A DNA stretch of 64,000 nucleotides, from NCBI GenBank assembly GCA_940746715.1, contig CALNWN010000011.1, positions 62,001 to 126,000 on the forward strand, read 5' to 3'. The notes beneath the pieces were generated by a model. The model ran no database searches, was not told the DNA's origin, and saw nothing but the letters and a program-made list of their open reading frames with translations. A program made the translations under genes and the position numbers. Numbering within the stretch: position 1 is the first letter of the stretch; every line of letters starts with the position of its first letter. Below are positions 1 to 8,655 of the stretch, piece by piece. Origin of the DNA: an uncultured Paraburkholderia sp. (GTDB taxonomy: Bacteria > Pseudomonadota > Gammaproteobacteria > Burkholderiales > Burkholderiaceae).

Positions 1-1
1 G

Positions 2-970
2 ACCGATTTCGAAGAATCGTCGCTCGAAACCGTGGAAATCGTGCCGCCGCCGGTGCAGGACGCGAGCGCAAAACGCTCGTGGCTGAGTCGTCTAAAGACG
101 GGCTTGTCCAAGACCAGTTCCAGCCTCACCGGCATTTTTGTCGGCACCAGGATCGACGAAGATCTGTACGAAGAGCTGGAAACCGCGCTGCTCATGTCGG
201 ACGCGGGCGTCGACGCCACAGAATTCCTCCTCGAGGCGCTGCGCGAGAAAGTGCGCACCGAGCGTCTCACGGAGCCGCAGCAGGTCAAAGCGGCGCTGCG
301 CGCGCTGCTGGTCGATCTGTTGAAACCGCTGGAAAAGTCGCTGATGCTCGGGCGCGCCAAGCCGCTCGTCGTGATGATCGCCGGCGTCAACGGCGCGGGA
401 AAGACGACCAGCATCGGCAAGCTCGCCAAGCATCTGCAGAGCTTTAACCAGTCGGTGCTGCTGGCCGCCGGCGACACGTTCCGCGCGGCCGCGCACGAGC
501 AGTTGGCGATCTGGGGTCAGCGCAATAACGTGACGGTGGTCGCGCAGGAAAGCGGCGACCCGGCCGCCGTGATTTTCGACGCGGTCGGCGCCGCGCGGGC
601 GCGCAAGATCGACGTGATGATGGCGGACACGGCCGGCCGTCTGCCCACGCAGCTGCATCTGATGGAAGAGCTGCGCAAGGTGAAGCGCGTGATCGGCAAG
701 GCACAGGACGGCGCGCCGCACGAAGTGCTGCTCGTGATCGACGCCAATACGGGGCAGAACGCGCTCACGCAGGTCAAGGCTTTCGACGACGCGCTCGGGC
801 TTACGGGGCTGATCGTGACCAAGCTCGACGGCACGGCGAAAGGCGGCATTCTTGCGGCTATCGCGCGGCAAAGGCCGATTCCGGTGTACTTCATCGGCGT
901 GGGCGAAAAGGTGGAAGACCTGCAGCCGTTCAGCGCAGAAGAGTTTTCGGACGCGTTGCTGGGCGCCTGA
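2..970 (+). CDS. ftsY: Signal recognition particle receptor FtsY (5' end outside window)
   Basis: SRP receptor GTPase that docks ribosome-nascent chain-SRP complexes at the inner membrane for SecYEG insertion. The frame is open from the first bases of the window, so the acidic N-terminal A domain lies outside it; the GTG at 32 is internal. Visible are the helical N domain and the G domain with P-loop GVNGAGKTTSIGKLA, DTFRAAA, DTAGR and TKLDG, all intact. It ends in a normal TGA followed by a strong hairpin terminator. Identification is secure from the SRP-GTPase motifs. Confidence 0.97.
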   Translation, partial: TDFEESSLETVEIVPPPVQDASAKRSWLSRLKTGLSKTSSSLTGIFVGTRIDEDLYEELETALLMSDAGVDATEFLLEALREKVRTERLTEPQQVKAALRALLVDLLKPLEKSLMLGRAKPLVVMIAGVNGAGKTTSIGKLAKHLQSFNQSVLLAAGDTFRAAAHEQLAIWGQRNNVTVVAQESGDPAAVIFDAVGAARARKIDVMMADTAGRLPTQLHLMEELRKVKRVIGKAQDGAPHEVLLVIDANTGQNALTQVKAFDDALGLTGLIVTKLDGTAKGGILAAIARQRPIPVYFIGVGEKVEDLQPFSAEEFSDALLGA

Positions 971-1026
971 GGCTCGACCGGGCGGTCGCTTAAGCCGCGC
1001 CGCCGCTTAAAGCAAGGCAACAAACA

Positions 1027-1055
1027 AAGGGCACTCCGCGGAGTGCCCTTTTTGT
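1027..1055. terminator. Rho-independent terminator after ftsY
   Basis: A perfect hairpin (AAGGGCACTC / GAGTGCCCTT, 4-base loop) followed by T-rich sequence lies between ftsY and the convergent maiA. It can serve ftsY, and being symmetric it may act in both directions. Confidence 0.85.
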
Positions 1056-1077
1056 TTTCACTGCCGCCGCCGACGGT

Positions 1078-1721
1078 TCATTCGGCGTCCGGCTGCACGC
1101 CCGGCGCCGCCCGCGCAAACGCGTCGAGCTGCATCGCGTGATCGTAAATGCGTTGAATTGTCGGAAACTTCGCCGTATCCACCTTGAAGCGCTGCGCGTT
1201 GAACACCTGCGGAATCAGGCACGCGTCGGCGAGCGTCGGCGCGTCGCCGAAACAAAGCTTGCCGGTGCGCGCGTCGCCCGCAAGATGCGCCTCGAGCGTC
1301 GCAAAGCCGGCTTCCACCCAATGACGGTATCACGGTCTTTGGCGTCGTCGTCGACGCGCAGCGTGTGTTTCAGATACTTCAGCACGCGCAGATTATTCAG
1401 CGGATGAATCTCGCACGCCACCTGCAACGCAACTGACCGCACATACGCGCGATCGGCCGGCGTTCTGGGCAACAGCGGCGGCTCGGGGTGCGTTTCCTCG
1501 AGATACTCGATGATCGCAAGCGACTGCGGCATCACCTCGTGGCCGTCCACCAGAGTCGGCACGATGCCGTCCAGGTTGATCTTGCGATACTCCGGCTTCA
1601 ACTGCTCGCCGCCATCGCGCACGAGATGCACGGGCACGTACTCGTACGGCAGGTTCTTCACATTCAGCGCGATGCGCACCCGATACGACGCCGAACTGCG
1701 GAAATAGCTGTAGAGCTTCAT
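1078..1721 (-). pseudogene. maiA: Maleylacetoacetate/maleylpyruvate isomerase (zeta GST), frameshifted
   Basis: Glutathione-dependent cis-trans isomerase of aromatic catabolism. The N-terminal thioredoxin-like GST domain opens MKLYSYFRSSASYRVRIALN with the zeta-class SSxSxRVRIAL signature. The C-terminal helical domain (MEAGFATLEAHLAGD onward) is complete but in another frame. The break is near 1320-1332, where the expected DTVI-xHW-VEAGF changes frame, so a one-base indel removes about 80 residues from the product. It lies just downstream of a FAA-hydrolase gene, the usual pairing for homogentisate or gentisate ring-cleavage products. Either a real pseudogene or an indel error. Confidence 0.85.
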
Positions 1722-1747
1722 GTCGTTGTCTCCTCCCCAAAACCGCG

Positions 1748-2446
1748 TCAGACCACGCGCACGCTCAGCTCGCCGAGCCCGTCGACGCCGCCCTTCATCA
1801 GATCGCCCCGCACCACCGCGCCAACGCCTTCGGGCGTGCCGGTGAAAATGAGATCGCCGGGTTGCAGCTCGAACAGCGTGGACAGGTAGGCAATGGTTTC
1901 CCCCACCGACCAGATGAGCTGCGACACGTCCGAACGCTGCTTTTCTTCACCGTTGACGGACAACCAGATCGCGCCTTTTCCGACGTGGCCGACCGTAGCA
2001 ACCGGATGGATCGGCCCGAGCGGCGCCGAATGATCGAAGCCCTTGGCGGTGTCCCACGGCCGCCCCAGCTTCTTCGCTTCCGCCTGCAGGTTGCGGCGCG
2101 TCATATCGAGACCGAGCGCGTAACCGTAGACGTGGTCCAGCGCGCAGTCAGCGGGAATGTCTTTGCCGCCTTTGCCGATGGCCGCGACCAGTTCCATTTC
2201 GAAGTGGACGTTTTTGGACAGCGACGGATACGGGAATTCGCCCATCGCGCCCGGCGCGACATAGAGAACGGCGTCGGCCGGCTTGCCGAAGAAAAACGGC
2301 GGTTCGCGATCCGGATCGTGTCCCATCTCGCGCGCATGCGCCTCGTAATTGCGGCCGACGCAGTAGATGCGGCGCACAGGAAACTGCTCGCTGGACCCGA
2401 CAACCGGCACCGCAACCACCGGTGCCGGCGCAAAAACGTAACTCAT
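1748..2446 (-). CDS. Fumarylacetoacetate hydrolase family protein (possibly fumarylpyruvate hydrolase)
   Basis: Hydrolase that cleaves fumarylacetoacetate or fumarylpyruvate to fumarate plus acetoacetate or pyruvate, the step after the MaiA-type isomerase encoded downstream. The FAH fold is clear: YCVGRNYEAHAREMG, PFFFGKPADAV, EMELVAAIGKGGKDI and FTGTPEGVGAV with metal-binding acidic residues. Start chosen at the ATG of MSYVFAPAPV, preceded by CGGAGAA; upstream in-frame codons look non-coding. About 232 residues, normal for the short bacterial FAH class, which favours a fumarylpyruvate-type enzyme; substrate is inferred. It would be co-transcribed with maiA (26-bp gap). Confidence 0.88.
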   Translation of the reverse strand: MSYVFAPAPVVAVPVVGSSEQFPVRRIYCVGRNYEAHAREMGHDPDREPPFFFGKPADAVLYVAPGAMGEFPYPSLSKNVHFEMELVAAIGKGGKDIPADCALDHVYGYALGLDMTRRNLQAEAKKLGRPWDTAKGFDHSAPLGPIHPVATVGHVGKGAIWLSVNGEEKQRSDVSQLIWSVGETIAYLSTLFELQPGDLIFTGTPEGVGAVVRGDLMKGGVDGLGELSVRVV

Positions 2447-2673
2447 CCGGTTCTCCGTTCTTCGTTGGATTGCGCCGCGGCGCGGCGATAAACCGCGAGT
2501 GTAACGCGCGGCGCAAGGCGGCGCGCGCCAGTCCAGCGGGGCTTCGCGACAGCGGCGTGACATCGGCGGGGTCTCGCGGGACGGCCATAGATGCGATACT
2601 CACACCAGACACCGTCCTTTGAATACCGCGGCCGCCGGCTCCCCGGCGGCACGCCAGCACATCCATTGCCCTC

Positions 2674-3648
2674 ATGACCGATTCCGCCGACACCGCCAAG
2701 CCGTTCCCGTGCGCCCGCTTCATCAAGGAGATCGGCCGCGGGCCGAACGGCGCCCGCGCGCTCACCGCCGAGGACACGTGCGCGCTCTACACCGCCATGC
2801 TCGACGGCCGCGTCGGCGAACTCGAGCTGGGCGCGATCCTGCTCGCCTACCGCGTGAAAGGCGAATCCGCCGACGAACTCGCCGCAATGCTGGCGGCCGC
2901 CCATGCATCGTTCGAACCGGTTCATCTGCCGCCGGGCGAGTTCCGGCCTGTGTCGATTCCGAGCTATAACGGCGCGCGCAAGCAGCCGAACCTCGTGCCG
3001 CTCCTCGCGCTGCTGCTCGCGCGCGAGGGCGTGCCGGTTCTCGTGCACGGCGTGACTGAAGATCCCGGCCGCGTGACGAGCGCGGAAATATTCATGCATC
3101 TGCGGATTGCGCACGCAAGCTCGCACGACGATATCGAAGACGGCCTCGCCGAGCGGCGCATGGCTTTCGCGCCCATCGAGATCCTCGCGCCGAAGCTCGC
3201 GAATCTGCTCGCACTGCGCCGGCGCATGGGCGTGCGCAACTCGACGCACACGCTCGTGAAAATCCTGCAGCCGTTCTCGCACGCCGGACTGCGGCTCGTG
3301 AACTATACGCATCCGCCGTATCGCGACAGCCGCCTTACGGAGCTCTTCAGCACGCATCCGGATGCGGCGGCGGGCGGCGCGCTGCTCGCGCGCGGCACGG
3401 AAGGCGAAGCGGTGGCGGACACGCGGCGTCAGGTGCAGATCGACTGGCTGCACGGCGGCATCTGCGAAACGCGCGTGCCGCACGAGCGTTCCTCGCGCGA
3501 CGCGCCCGAAGTCGAGTTACCGGAAGCCCGCGACGCCGCGACCACCGCGGCGTGGATCGGCGCAGTCCTGCGCGGCGAGGCGCCGGTGCCGGGGGCGATC
3601 GAGCGGCAGGTCGAGCTGATCGTGGATGTCGCCAGAACGCCGGCCTGA
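2674..3648 (+). CDS. ybiB: YbiB-type TrpD2-family protein
   Basis: Member of the anthranilate-phosphoribosyltransferase-like TrpD2 family. E. coli YbiB is a nucleic-acid-binding protein of the LexA regulon without the TrpD reaction. The 324-residue protein has the N-terminal helical domain (LTAEDTCALYTAMLDGRVGE) and the Rossmann-like domain with PVLVHGVTEDPGRVTSAEIF and RMGVRNSTHTLVKILQPF. Intact, standing alone on the plus strand with its stop 3 bp from the convergent NTF2-like gene. The family is clear; the biochemical role here is unknown. Confidence 0.85.
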   Translation: MTDSADTAKPFPCARFIKEIGRGPNGARALTAEDTCALYTAMLDGRVGELELGAILLAYRVKGESADELAAMLAAAHASFEPVHLPPGEFRPVSIPSYNGARKQPNLVPLLALLLAREGVPVLVHGVTEDPGRVTSAEIFMHLRIAHASSHDDIEDGLAERRMAFAPIEILAPKLANLLALRRRMGVRNSTHTLVKILQPFSHAGLRLVNYTHPPYRDSRLTELFSTHPDAAAGGALLARGTEGEAVADTRRQVQIDWLHGGICETRVPHERSSRDAPEVELPEARDAATTAAWIGAVLRGEAPVPGAIERQVELIVDVARTPA

Positions 3649-3650
3649 GT

Positions 3651-4034
3651 TCACTCGATCGCGCAACGCGTCGCCTGCCACGCAATGAGCCGCCACTGGC
3701 CGTCTTCGTGCGTGTGGATCGCCGTGTAGGCAATCGGGAAAAGCAGCGCGCCGTTGTTCGCTTCCATCTCGATCAGCGCGCGGCCGGTCACGACGCAGGT
3801 TTCCCGCCCGACCGGCAGCACGTCCTGCGACTGCACTTCGATCTGCCGGTAGCGGCGGCGCCCCGCGGTAATGCCGTCGATAAACTGCCGCTTCGTCTCG
3901 CGCTTACCGTTCGTGTGCACGTAGCTCACGTTTTCAGCGAGCAGCGCGTCAAGCGACTGTCCGTCGCCGTCGACCATCGCGCGGAAGCGTTCCCTTTCCA
4001 GTCCGCGAATCGCCTCGATTGTCTTTGCCGCCAT
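3651..4034 (-). CDS. NTF2-like / DUF4440 family protein
   Basis: Small (127 aa) cone-fold protein of the SnoaL/NTF2-like superfamily. Visible features are an N-terminal helix with RFRAMVDGDGQSLDALLAEN, the strand motif VSYVHTNGKRETKRQFID, and a C-terminal WRLIAWQATR. Such proteins bind small ligands or catalyse isomerase-like steps, and no specific function can be assigned. Intact; ends 3 bp from ybiB in convergent orientation. Confidence 0.8.
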   Translation of the reverse strand: MAAKTIEAIRGLERERFRAMVDGDGQSLDALLAENVSYVHTNGKRETKRQFIDGITAGRRRYRQIEVQSQDVLPVGRETCVVTGRALIEMEANNGALLFPIAYTAIHTHEDGQWRLIAWQATRCAIE

Positions 4035-4074
4035 TGCTCAGCCCCTTGTACCGGTGAGCCGGACGCGGCCACGG

Positions 4075-4632
4075 TCAGAAGTTATATTGCAGATATAGCT
4101 GGTGGAAATTTATACCAAGATTCGGCTCTTTGATACCGCCATTCGACACATGCTGGAAGCGGTAGCCGGCCTGATACTGCTGATGTCCGCCGAATTGCAC
4201 GCCGACGCCCGCCATATCGGCGAACTGGAACGCGGTGGAAAGCGTGAAGTCAGAAGAGATCCGGGGACTCGACAAAAGGCGCACGCCGGCCTCGACGAAA
4301 GGCCGGATCGATCCGGATCCTTTAATGAAGCGAATGATAGGCGTCAACACCGATCTCGCCGATGTTCTCGTGCACATTGCCTTCGTTCGTATGCCACCAG
4401 GCCACGTGCGCCTCGCCGATCAGCGCGAAATGCCAGTCGCCGATCTGCCACCACGTGAGGTTCGGGTCCCAGACAATGCCAAGGTCGAGTTTCCTGACGT
4501 GATGGTCGCCAAGCCCGCCGGCAATCTGAACTCCGAACTGGTCGGCCGCGGCAAGCCAGAAAAGCCGAGCAGCAGGGCCGCACAGCCGCTTTTTAGAGCC
4601 AGACCGCGCAAGACATTCTTTTTGTTGTTCAT
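4075..4632 (-). pseudogene. pagL: Lipid A 3-O-deacylase PagL, two frameshifts
   Basis: Outer-membrane beta-barrel enzyme that removes the 3-O acyl chain from lipid A. The three parts lie in three frames. MNNKKNVLRGLALKSGCAA is a signal peptide start. The middle part runs from ADQFGVQIAGG through WDPNLTWWQIGDWHFALIGE. The end contains YRFQHVSNGGIKEPNLGIN with the catalytic His and Ser, finishing in the aromatic LYLQYNF barrel terminus. Breaks lie near 4552-4570 and 4322-4345, each explainable by one base. If the breaks are real, the strain lacks this lipid A modification. Confidence 0.85.
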
Positions 4633-4995
4633 CTGGACACCCGAGCTCAGCAAAGGTTGAACAAATTGTAATAGTCCTGCTTATTCTAAAGACAATCAGA
4701 AGTCGGTGGATCATCTTAAGAAACTTAAATTTTCGCAATTAGTCACGTTAAAAAAAGAAAAAATCGGTCGAAAGTGAGAATGAAGGGGCTTCGTCAGGTA
4801 ATTTATACGGCCGCTGCGCGGGCCGCAGAAGGCGCGCATGATGACTATTGAAATTGCAGATTCGATAGGAATTGACGGAACTTCGATGCCCCTACGACCT
4901 CTAAGTATTAGCACTCGGAAAACGAGAGTGCTAACATTCAACGTTAGAGTCGTTAACTGAACAAGCTTTTGCCTGATTCCAAAGGAGTTTTACAC
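4633..4995. other. AT-rich divergent intergenic region upstream of rpoH
   Basis: About 360 bp between pagL and rpoH, clearly more AT-rich than the rest of the window. No convincing gene. It carries the CIRCE element directly before rpoH and a TTGACG at 4872-4877 that could be a -35 box, without a clear -10 at normal spacing. Confidence 0.6.
4908..4934. promoter_or_regulatory. CIRCE element (HrcA operator) upstream of rpoH
   Basis: Perfect match to the CIRCE inverted repeat, TTAGCACTC-N9-GAGTGCTAA, 61 bp before the rpoH start codon. CIRCE is the operator of the heat-shock repressor HrcA, usually found before groE or dnaK operons. Its position implies HrcA repression of sigma-32 synthesis, linking the two heat-shock circuits. 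hrcA is not in this window. Confidence 0.92.
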
Positions 4996-5931
4996 GTGAG
5001 CCATGCATTGACCTTTCCGAGTACTCTGAGCCCGTCGTCGGCTAAGGCCGCTCCGGCAGGTACGCTGGCGCTCTCGCATTCCTCCCTGCTGCCCGGTCAA
5101 CTGGGCAATATCGACGCCTACATCCAAGCCGTAAATCGGATTCCGATGCTGACGCCGGCAGAAGAACGCCAGTTCGCTACAGAATTCCGCGAGCACGACA
5201 ACCTCGAGGCCGCACGCCGCCTCGTGCTGTCGCACCTGCGGCTGGTCGTTTCGATCGCGCGCAACTACCTGGGCTATGGGCTGCCGCACGCCGACCTGAT
5301 CCAGGAAGGCAATATCGGCCTGATGAAGGCCGTGAAGCGCTTCGATCCCGAACAGAACGTGCGCCTCGTCTCGTACGCTATGCACTGGATCAAGGCCGAG
5401 ATTCACGAATACATTCTGCGCAACTGGCGCATGGTGAAGGTCGCCACCACGAAGGCGCAGCGCAAGCTGTTCTTCAATCTGCGAAGCCACAAGCAAGGCT
5501 TGGGCGCCTTCACGCCGGACGAGATCGACGGTCTCGCCAAGGAGCTGAACGTCAAGCGCGAAGAAGTGGCCGAAATGGAAACGCGTCTGTCCGGCGGCGA
5601 TATCGCGCTGGAAGGCCAGGTCGAAGACGGCGAAGAGTCGTATGCGCCTATCGCGTATCTCGCCGACTCGCACAGCGAGCCGACCGCCGTGCTGGCCTCG
5701 CGTCAGCGCGACAAGCTGCAAAGCGACGGTATCGCGACGGCACTCGAGGCGCTGGACGCCCGCAGCCGCCGCATCATCGAAGCTCGCTGGCTGAAGGTGC
5801 AGGACGACGGTTCGGGCGGCTCGACACTGCACGAACTGGCCGACGAGTTCGGCGTGTCGGCGGAGCGTATTCGTCAGATCGAAGCCAGCGCCATGAAGAA
5901 GATGCGCGGCGCGCTGACTGAATACGCGTAA
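4996..5931 (+). CDS. rpoH: Heat-shock sigma factor RpoH (sigma-32)
   Basis: Alternative sigma factor for heat-shock promoters. Region 1.2 (AYIQAVNRIPMLTPAEERQF), region 2 with LIQEGNIGLMKAVKRFDP and VRLVSYAMHWIKAEIHEYIL, the RpoH box QRKLFFNLR, and region 4 helix-turn-helix (LADEFGVSAERIRQIEASAM) are all present. 311 aa is slightly longer than the E. coli protein. GTG start chosen because AAAGGAG sits 10 bp upstream; an in-frame TTG 27 bp earlier has no ribosome site. Regulated by the upstream CIRCE element and followed by a strong terminator. Confidence 0.97.
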   Translation: MSHALTFPSTLSPSSAKAAPAGTLALSHSSLLPGQLGNIDAYIQAVNRIPMLTPAEERQFATEFREHDNLEAARRLVLSHLRLVVSIARNYLGYGLPHADLIQEGNIGLMKAVKRFDPEQNVRLVSYAMHWIKAEIHEYILRNWRMVKVATTKAQRKLFFNLRSHKQGLGAFTPDEIDGLAKELNVKREEVAEMETRLSGGDIALEGQVEDGEESYAPIAYLADSHSEPTAVLASRQRDKLQSDGIATALEALDARSRRIIEARWLKVQDDGSGGSTLHELADEFGVSAERIRQIEASAMKKMRGALTEYA

Positions 5932-6027
5932 CGCTCGTCAGCGGCTCACGGGCGTGTCGTATAGGCGGGTTACGAATCGCCCGAAAGTGCCTCCCAAAGC
6001 GCACCGAAAGCAGCCCGTGAGTGGCAA

Positions 6028-6060
6028 AGCCCTGCCGTCTTGCGACGGCAGGGCTTTTTT
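6028..6060 (+). terminator. Rho-independent terminator of rpoH
   Basis: Twelve-base-pair perfect stem (AGCCCTGCCGTC / GACGGCAGGGCT) with a 4-base loop and a run of T residues, about 95 bp after the rpoH stop. Confidence 0.9.
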
Positions 6061-6155
6061 GCTGCTGCGCGCAGCGTTCGGAACGCTTTTATGTCACTAA
6101 AGCGCATCGGCGACAAAGCGCCAAACCAAAGCGCTCCGCCGCCACCTTGATTGCG

Positions 6156-7426
6156 TCAGGCCGGCACAGGCGCCGCGCCGCCGTTCGCCGGCATGCGTGT
6201 TGCCAGCGTGTCCGCATAACGCCGTGCGGTATCGCCGACGACCATGTGGAACGTGTCCGCCGACACCCACGCGGTATCCAGCGCGGCCAGACGTTGACGA
6301 TCCACCGCCGACGGATCGCGCACGACGATCCGCAGACGCGTCGTCACCGCCGCGTCGAGCGACAACACATTGCCCGCGCCGCCGAACACGGCGAGCCAGC
6401 GCAACGGATCGGGATCGAGCGGACCATTGGCCGCGCCCGTGGCAACCGCGACAGTTGCCGCCGCCGGGACCGAGTCCACCGCTACAGGAGCCGCCGCCGC
6501 GGGCTTTGCCGCACCAGCAGCGGCACAATCAGCAGCGCCGCGGCCCTGCCCGATTGCCGGTGCGGATCTCGTCGGCGATGATGTCCGCTTCCGGCCCGAT
6601 GATCACCTGCACATTGGTCGCGCCGCGCTTGAGCACGCCGCGCGCCGATCGTCTTCAGTTCGTTCTCCGAGACCTTGTTCGAATCGACAACCGACAGACG
6701 CAGTCGCGTCGTGCATGCATCCACCACCGACAGATTCGACGCGCCGCCGAGCGCCACGATATAGCGCTGCGCGCGCGGCACGGCGGCCCCAGCGACCGGC
6801 GAAACAAAGCCGCCCGCCGCGAACGACTCGACCTGCTCGTCGACATCGGCGAGCGAGCGCGGCAATTGCGCGGCGTCCAGTTCGACGAGCTTGATCTTCT
6901 TCGGATTGTCGGCGACGTCGAGCGCTGTCGCGTTATTGCCGTTCGTGCCCGCGCCCGCCTTCAGCTTGATCACGCCCTGCGCTTGCAGCAGCAACAGTGC
7001 ACGGTTCTCATTCGACGGATCGTTCGGCACCGCGACCTTCGCGCCTTGCGGCAAGTCCTTCACCGACTTCAGCTTCCTCGAGTAAATGCCAAGCGGCGAG
7101 ATATACGTGAGACCGGCGCTGACAATCTTGTAGCCGCGCTGCTTGATCTGGCTGTCCAGATACGGCTGATGCCGGAAGCTGTTGGCGTCGAGGTCGCCGG
7201 CGTCGAGCGCGGCGTTCGGCTGCACGTAGTCGTTGAATTCGACGACCTTCACGTTGAGGCCTTCGCGCTTGGCCACTTTCCTGACGACTTCCCAGATCTG
7301 CGCATCCGGGCCGCTGATGGTGCCGACCTTGATGACTTTCTCGTCGGCATGTGCGCCGAAGCTGGTGACGATCGCCGCGCCGGCGATCACTGCGGAAAGG
7401 GCTTTGAGGATGTTTCTGCGCTGCAT
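6156..7426 (-). pseudogene. Chimera: MetQ N-terminal part fused in frame to NagE PTS EIIB domains, plus frameshifts
   Basis: Two unrelated genes joined. Residues 1-196 are the D-methionine/NlpA-type binding protein MetQ (MQRRNILKALSAVIAGAA signal, then VIKVGTISGPDAQIWEVV and LVELDAAQLPRSLADVD). At about 6839, inside a GTCGAC hexamer, the frame passes without a stop into a GlcNAc-type PTS EIIB domain (NLSVVDACTTRLRL with the phosphorylatable Cys). After GAR a 2-bp loss in a GC repeat (near 6650) breaks the frame. A second EIIB-like domain follows in a different frame (LSLDAAVTTRLRIVV), where the active Cys position is Ala. The last 70 or so MetQ residues and the NagE EIIC domain are missing. 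Best read as a deletion joining two same-strand genes, or an assembly join. Confidence 0.85.
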
Positions 7427-7692
7427 GTAATTCTCGCTGTTTCTGATCGGCCCCGTTAGAAAACGGACCCGGGTGATAGCCGGAAGCACGCGCTCACGAC
7501 GCACGCGTCACCGCGCTATGACAGCGGCGCCTCTAGCCGGACCGTAAATCGTCTCATAGGCGATGGGAAATACCGCAATGGCATATGAGTATGCGACGCG
7601 CTCCGACACCACTGCACCGCGCTGTGGCAGATAATCCGAAGTCTTGCCGCGAGTTTGCGCGGCCTCTTCACTGCTTGCGAGGACGCTTATCC

Positions 7693-7983
7693 ATGTATGT
7701 CATCAACCTGATCTACACCGCACCGCTCGAGCGGATCGACGACGCGCTCGAAGCGCATCGCGCGTTCCTGGCCAGGCAGTTTGAGGCGGGTGTATTTGTC
7801 GCCGCCGGGCCGAAAGTGCCGCGCGACGGCGGCATCATTCTGGCGGTGCGCATCGAGCGCGACAGGCTCGACGCGATCCTCGCAAGCGACCCGTTCGCCG
7901 TGCAGAAGCTCGCGCGTTACGAGGTGACGGAATTCAAGACCACGCGGCTTGCGCCGGGCCTGAATCTGCCGATACCGGTTTGA
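7693..7983 (+). CDS. YciI family protein
   Basis: Ninety-six-residue ferredoxin-like (dimeric alpha-beta barrel) YciI protein. Visible are the opening MYVINLIYTAPLERID, the His of EAHRAFLARQFEAG and the motif DPFAVQKLARYEVTEF. YciI proteins are small putative hydrolases or dehalogenase-like enzymes of unknown substrate. The ATG is preceded by GAGGACG. Stands alone; divergent from the MetQ-NagE chimera. Confidence 0.88.
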   Translation: MYVINLIYTAPLERIDDALEAHRAFLARQFEAGVFVAAGPKVPRDGGIILAVRIERDRLDAILASDPFAVQKLARYEVTEFKTTRLAPGLNLPIPV

Positions 7984-8086
7984 GGTTGTCGCGGGCAGGT
8001 GTGCCCGTTGTGTCGCGGCGATGACGCCGTGGTAATGCCGTGGTGACGCGGTTCTGACCTGCTTTCGGCGCGGCTTGCACGCCGCG

Positions 8087-8650
8087 TCAGTCGAGCAGCA
8101 GCTTGATGTCGTGCACCCACGGCGCGGCGCCCTGGCCGTCGCGCGCGAAGAGGCGCAGCTTGCCGTCGGTATCGAACACGTAGCTCGCCGCGGTGTGGTC
8201 CATCGTGTAGCTGTCAGGCGTCTTGCCGGGCACCTTCGCGTAGTAGACGCGGAAGTCCTTCGTCACCTTCTTGAGCTCGGCCTCGTCGGCGGGCCGCAAA
8301 CCCACGAAGGTCGGATTGAACGCCGGCACATATTGCGCGAGCAGCGGTGCAGTATCGCGCTCGGGATCGACGGTGACGAACAGCACCTGCACGCGCTTCG
8401 CATCTTCGGGGCCGAGTTGCTGCAGCGCCTGCGAGAGCTCGGCCATGGTGGTCGGGCAGACATCCGGGCAATGCGTGTAGCCGAAGAACAGCACGACCAC
8501 TTTGCCCTTGTAGTCCGCCATGGTGCGGACCTTGCCGGACGTGTCCGGCAGCGAGAAGTTGCTGCCGAATTGCGTGTTGCCGGTAATGTCGAGATTCTGG
8601 AATGCCGGCTGCTCTTTGCCGCAACCGGCAACCAAGCGGGTAGAGAGCAT
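8087..8650 (-). CDS. SCO1/SenC family copper chaperone, N-terminal signal shortened
   Basis: Thioredoxin-fold copper chaperone that delivers copper to the CuA site of cytochrome oxidase. The domain is intact: GYTHCPDVCPTTMAEL holds the CxxxC copper motif and the distal His lies in SYTMDHTAASYVFDTDG. The N-terminus is odd. MLSTRLVAGCGKEQ keeps the lipobox (VAGC) but has almost no hydrophobic stretch, and no good ribosome site is visible 6 bp after the ctaB stop. A small in-frame deletion of the signal sequence would explain it. Last gene of the oxidase cluster. Confidence 0.85.
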   Translation of the reverse strand: MLSTRLVAGCGKEQPAFQNLDITGNTQFGSNFSLPDTSGKVRTMADYKGKVVVLFFGYTHCPDVCPTTMAELSQALQQLGPEDAKRVQVLFVTVDPERDTAPLLAQYVPAFNPTFVGLRPADEAELKKVTKDFRVYYAKVPGKTPDSYTMDHTAASYVFDTDGKLRLFARDGQGAAPWVHDIKLLLD

Positions 8651-8655
8651 GGGTA

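Noticed and set aside
92..871. Long open frames antisense to ftsY, rpoH, ctpA, dacC and others
   Set aside because: Typical of GC-rich genomes; their translations are rich in Arg, His and Ala with no domains, and the opposite strand has a clear gene.
8069..8086. Hairpin CGCGGC-TTGCAC-GCCGCG at the end of the SCO gene as terminator
   Set aside because: It overlaps the stop region and lacks a T-run, so support is too weak.
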